Assembly: GCA_026391515.1 (NCBI GenBank) | Contig: JAPLEC010000415.1 | Span: 1 to 9,660 of the forward strand | From: Bacteroidia bacterium | GTDB taxonomy: Bacteria > Bacteroidota > Bacteroidia > Bacteroidales > VadinHA17 | DNA: 9,660 nt | Direction: 5' to 3' | Shown: one piece after another, positions 6,492 to 9,660 of the stretch | Numbering within the stretch: the first letter of the stretch is position 1 | How the letters are laid out: each line of letters starts with the position of its first letter | Program-made: the position numbers and the translations under genes | The notes under the pieces: generated by a model | Told to the model about the DNA's origin: nothing | What the model saw: the letters and a program-made list of their open reading frames with translations, nothing else | The model's database searches: none

Positions 6492-8451
6492 TATTCAGAC
6501 TTTTTTTAACCTCATTAAATACCAGGTTGTCAATCTTAACGGTGTATTTTTCCTTTAATTGTCTTATCCATTCATTCTCGAGAAATTCCTGATACCCGGT
6601 CATCATTTCTCCCTGAACTTCTTCAAAAGGCAAAGGTACAGGTTCAAGAACATTATTAATTACAACCAGTGACGGAAAACCATTTTTTATTGCTGACTGT
6701 GGTCCCTTTATCCATGAAAGCTTATCCATCTCAGGATCATCTCCTTTGAACCATTTCCCTTCATTTATGACTAAAAGCGAATCGCCCTTCTTATTGAATT
6801 TACTGAGCATCAGCTTATCCATATCAGCATTCCGTGAATATTTCTTATAAGCTGATTTCAGCATTTTCTCTCCTTTTAATGACTTGAGTGTATAGATTTT
6901 GGCTTCTATCCCTTTGAGGGTCAGGTAATTCTGTTTATGCTCGTCATAATAGCGCCTTAATCCAGTTGAATCTTCCTGCACCTTATTCCATACCTTTCTC
7001 CCTGATATCTCAAAGAGTAAAATTCCATCATGAAATTCATTCATAAGGTAACGGAAGTCGGGATATTTCTTTTCAAGGATTGAATTTTCATACTTGATAA
7101 TATGGTCAGATACCCTTGCTTCAATTGACTTGTCAATGAAAGTTTCCGGATCGTTTGTGACGATCATTGAGCCTCTTCTTTCGATAAATGCCGCGAAATC
7201 TTTAGCTGTAAGATACTGATTTGCAAATGAATATACGTAACCTGAAGGTATATCAGATTTATTGTATTTTGCTTTACCCTTAATAATCAGTGTATCTGTG
7301 TTTTTAACAAACCAGTTAAAAACTGTCTGATTTATTTTGAAATTATATTCCTTCTTAAGCTGTTCAACAAATGATTTTTTGCTCAAAGAATTAAGATACG
7401 ATTGATTTATCTTGCTTTCAAGATATGATTTTGTCTCTTCGAAAGTTCCGGGAGATTTTTTGTCAAGCAGCTTAATAATATGCCAGGCATAAATGGTCCG
7501 GACAGGCTTGGTATATTTTCCTGTATCTGAAAGAGCGAATGCTGCCTCTGAGAGTTCAGGAATTAATTCTCCGGTACCGAACCAGGTAAGCTTACCGCCG
7601 AGGGCTGCCGATTCTTTGTGATCGGAATACTTTTTTGCAAGCTCGCTGAAGGAAGCGCCTGACTGAAGTTCCTTATAAATATTATTTATAGACTCTTCCG
7701 CCAGCTTTGATTCTTTTTCATCCGTTCCTGGTGGCGCTGCTTTCATAATATGTGCGATCAGAATCTTTCCCTTGGAAGGTCTTTTATCAGCCACCTTAAT
7801 TATATGATAACCATACGGTGTCCTGACAGGTTCGGATATTGCTCCTTTTTTCAGTTTATATGCGACGTCTTCAAAGGGCATAATCATCTGGAATACTGTA
7901 AAATAGCCAAGGTTTCCTCCGTTTATTTTAACTGACGGGTCATCAGAAGTACCACGGGCGACCTCTTCAAACGGTTCTCCGTTCATTATCCTTTCTCTGA
8001 TGTCAGAAGCTTTTTGCCAGGCACTGAGAGTATCCTGAGGTTTGGCTCCTTCAGAACAGCTGATCAGAATGTGCCATGCATTTATTTCTGTAAGCGATCT
8101 CTGGTACGTTTTTTCAAGCAGCTTTTCTTTTGCCTGGTTGTCAGTAAGGTAATTCTGTGCAAGCTGATTCCTGTAACCGTTTAATTCATTCTTATAAGCT
8201 TTTGTTGTATCTATTCCTGCATTCATTGCATCGGCAACTTTCAGCTTGAAGACTACATATTGCTGAAGATAGCTGTCAATATCCTGAGTTTTTCCAGGCT
8301 CACTGCTTTTCTTGTACATTCTGATGAATTCTCCTGCCGTGACATCCTTCCCGCCGACTATCATCAATACTTTGTCATTCAGAGCTTGTCCATTGCAAAT
8401 AAAAGGCAGCAGAAATAGAGCAATTATCAAAAGAGATAGTCTGATCTTCAT
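6484..8451 (-). CDS. Peptidyl-prolyl cis-trans isomerase, two intact parvulin domains plus a long C-terminal region
   Basis: This is a 655-residue exported isomerase of the PpiC/SurA class that would act on periplasmic or outer-membrane clients. The signal peptide is clear (hydrophobic 6-18, cleavage near 'CNG-QA', 19-23). An N-terminal chaperone-like segment follows (about 26-118). Parvulin domain 1 (about 124-223) has 'AWHILI' (125-130), 'GTSDDPSVKINGGNLGYF' (167-184) and 'TPYGYHIIKV' (211-220). Parvulin domain 2 (about 228-332) has 'IAHIMK' (232-237), 'LAKKYSDH...LGGKLTWFGTG' (271-294) and 'YAWHIIKLLD' (321-330). Both pairs of histidines are kept (His127/His216 and His234/His324), so both domains could be active. 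Residues 333-655 have no catalytic motif. They may be a further, degenerate parvulin plus helices, since 'AKIYTLK' (517-523) and 'SLVVINNVLEP' (594-604) sit like first and last parvulin strands. It follows guaB by 19 bases and overlaps the lipoprotein gene by 8. Confidence 0.9.
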   Translation of the reverse strand: MKIRLSLLIIALFLLPFICNGQALNDKVLMIVGGKDVTAGEFIRMYKKSSEPGKTQDIDSYLQQYVVFKLKVADAMNAGIDTTKAYKNELNGYRNQLAQNYLTDNQAKEKLLEKTYQRSLTEINAWHILISCSEGAKPQDTLSAWQKASDIRERIMNGEPFEEVARGTSDDPSVKINGGNLGYFTVFQMIMPFEDVAYKLKKGAISEPVRTPYGYHIIKVADKRPSKGKILIAHIMKAAPPGTDEKESKLAEESINNIYKELQSGASFSELAKKYSDHKESAALGGKLTWFGTGELIPELSEAAFALSDTGKYTKPVRTIYAWHIIKLLDKKSPGTFEETKSYLESKINQSYLNSLSKKSFVEQLKKEYNFKINQTVFNWFVKNTDTLIIKGKAKYNKSDIPSGYVYSFANQYLTAKDFAAFIERRGSMIVTNDPETFIDKSIEARVSDHIIKYENSILEKKYPDFRYLMNEFHDGILLFEISGRKVWNKVQEDSTGLRRYYDEHKQNYLTLKGIEAKIYTLKSLKGEKMLKSAYKKYSRNADMDKLMLSKFNKKGDSLLVINEGKWFKGDDPEMDKLSWIKGPQSAIKNGFPSLVVINNVLEPVPLPFEEVQGEMMTGYQEFLENEWIRQLKEKYTVKIDNLVFNEVKKSLNNE

Positions 8452-8470
8452 TAAGTCTTAATGATACCGT

Positions 8471-9660
8471 TTATTCAACAGATTTTCTGCTGTAATTGGG
8501 TGATTCTCTTGTTATTGACACATCGTGAGGATGGCTTTCAATGATACCTGAATTGGTGATCCTGACGAATTTGCCTTCTTTTTTAAGAGTGCTTATATTT
8601 TTTGCACCAACATAACCCATTCCTGCTCTTAAGCCACCTGTCATCTGGTAAATCACTTCGGCAAGGGTTCCTTTATATGGAACTCTGGCAGCAATCCCTT
8701 CCGGTACCAGCTTCTGTATGTCATCCTCAATATCCTGGAAATAGCGATCCTTAGAACCTTGCTGCATAGCTTCGATTGAACCCATTCCCCTGTATGCTTT
8801 GAATTTACGACCATTATATATAATAGTCTCTCCGGGTGATTCCTCAACCCCGGCAAAAAGGGATCCTGTCATAATTGAATCGGCTCCTGCTGCAATTGCT
8901 TTGATAATATCGCCCGAATATCTGATACCTCCGTCGGCAATAACCGGTATCCCGGTACCTTCAATCGCCTTTGCAACATTATAAATTGCTGACATCTGAG
9001 GTATTCCGACACCTGCAATAACCCGGGTCGTACATATAGATCCGGGTCCAATTCCTACCTTAACTGCATCAGCCCCTTCAGCTACGAGCTTTTTAGCAGC
9101 TTCTTCTGTGCCGATATTACCAGCAACTACATCAATTGAAGGATAATGTTTTTTAATATCCCTGAGGATCTTAATTACACTTTTTGTATAGGCATGTGCA
9201 GTATCGATAACGATAGCATCGACGCTTGCAATGACAAGAGCATCAACTCTTTCAAGAGTATCAGCAGCAATCCCTACAGCTCCTGCTACCCTGAGCCGAC
9301 CCTTATCGTCTTTGCAGGAATCAGGCCGATCCTTAGCCTTTGTAATATCCTTATATGTGATCAGCCCGATCAGCTTTCCTTCTTCATCAATCATGGGAAG
9401 CTTTTCGATCTTATGTTTTTGAAGTATCCTTGCTGCTGCTTCAAGATTGGTCTGATGATTGATGGTGATAAGGTTGGTAGTCATAACCTCGGTTATCCTT
9501 CTCTTCTGGTTGTTCTCAAACCTTAAGTCCCTGTTTGTTACAATACCCTTGAGCACCCCGTTTTTATCAACAACAGGAATGCCTCCTATTCCGTACTCTT
9601 TCATCAGGTTTTTTGCTTCAGCAACCGTTGCATCAAGGCTGATAGTAATAGGATCAAAGA
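8471..9660 (-). CDS. guaB: Inosine-5'-monophosphate dehydrogenase, 5' end outside the window
   Basis: IMP dehydrogenase oxidises IMP to XMP with NAD+, the committed step of GMP synthesis, in the cytoplasm. The visible 395 codons lack roughly the first 95 residues of a normal 490-residue enzyme. The open frame continues through the right edge, so the ATG at 9604-9602 is an internal Met, not the start: the 18 codons before it read 'FDPITISLDATVAEAKNL', the usual entry to the first CBS domain. Both CBS domains are present ('GIPVVDKNGVLKGIVTNRDLR' region, then 'LPMIDEEGKLIGLITYKDI'). The catalytic loop 'GIGPGSICTTR' has its Cys codon at 9034-9032. 'ADGGIRYSGDI', 'YRGMGS', the flap 'GSKDRYFQ...KLVPEGI' and the C-terminal 'SHPHDVSIT.ESPNY' are all standard. 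One deviation is His-Ala-Tyr-Thr (9196-9185) where 'HGHS' is common. It heads the visible part of the run of envelope genes. Confidence 0.96.
   Translation of the reverse strand, partial: FDPITISLDATVAEAKNLMKEYGIGGIPVVDKNGVLKGIVTNRDLRFENNQKRRITEVMTTNLITINHQTNLEAAARILQKHKIEKLPMIDEEGKLIGLITYKDITKAKDRPDSCKDDKGRLRVAGAVGIAADTLERVDALVIASVDAIVIDTAHAYTKSVIKILRDIKKHYPSIDVVAGNIGTEEAAKKLVAEGADAVKVGIGPGSICTTRVIAGVGIPQMSAIYNVAKAIEGTGIPVIADGGIRYSGDIIKAIAAGADSIMTGSLFAGVEESPGETIIYNGRKFKAYRGMGSIEAMQQGSKDRYFQDIEDDIQKLVPEGIAARVPYKGTLAEVIYQMTGGLRAGMGYVGAKNISTLKKEGKFVRITNSGIIESHPHDVSITRESPNYSRKSVE

Noticed and set aside
9146..9526. 126-codon open frame on the plus strand
   Set aside because: It lies wholly antisense to the well-supported guaB sequence and shows no recognisable domain.
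9602..9604. ATG as the start of guaB
   Set aside because: The frame stays open through the right edge, and the 18 codons before this Met match the entry to the first CBS domain. The true start is outside the window.
1..9660. Mobile element, CRISPR array, toxin-antitoxin pair or defence island
   Set aside because: No transposase, integrase, regularly spaced repeats, terminal inverted repeats or defence domains were seen on either strand. Gene content is core-like throughout.

Overview
The window looks like a core-genome stretch from a Bacteroidota bacterium, probably a Bacteroidales/Marinilabiliales-type lineage. The basis is moderate-to-low GC, TAnnTTTG-type promoter elements, a DUF2795 mini-protein of the Bacteroidota type, a methyltransferase of the 'HGIHSPFVF' kind, and a run of SurA/PpiC-like proteins followed by an OstA-like protein. 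No mobile element, CRISPR array, tRNA, rRNA or compositional island was seen. No gene-free stretch exceeds 100 bases.

Left edge (1-124, minus): the first 41 codons of recG, running out of the window. An 84-base gap separates it from a divergent class I SAM-dependent methyltransferase (209-997, plus). Three more plus-strand genes follow: a LolD/MacB-type ABC ATPase without an adjacent permease (1071-1772), a PduO-type ATP:cob(I)alamin adenosyltransferase (1823-2365), and a 73-residue very acidic DUF2795 protein (2460-2681). The last has the best promoter in the window and a strong hairpin just after its stop.

Right two thirds (2707-9660, minus): a tightly packed run, read right to left. It holds guaB (5' end outside the window), a 655-residue two-parvulin peptidyl-prolyl isomerase, a 284-residue SurA-like lipoprotein with no recognisable catalytic parvulin, a 453-residue SurA-like protein with two parvulin domains, and a 532-residue OstA/LptA-like exported protein. 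Junctions are 19 bp, -8 bp, +3 bp and an overlap of 13-34 bp, so one transcription unit is likely. It meets the DUF2795 gene tail to tail at a hairpin that can serve both strands.

Working together: the four exported proteins behind guaB look like an envelope-biogenesis module. Three chaperone/isomerase paralogues would handle unfolded outer-membrane or secreted proteins, and the OstA-like protein resembles LPS-transport or outer-membrane assembly factors. The parvulin histidines are lost in a graded way across the three paralogues, which is the most interesting signal here. I did not find a clearly novel system; the other genes are ordinary housekeeping or metabolic genes.
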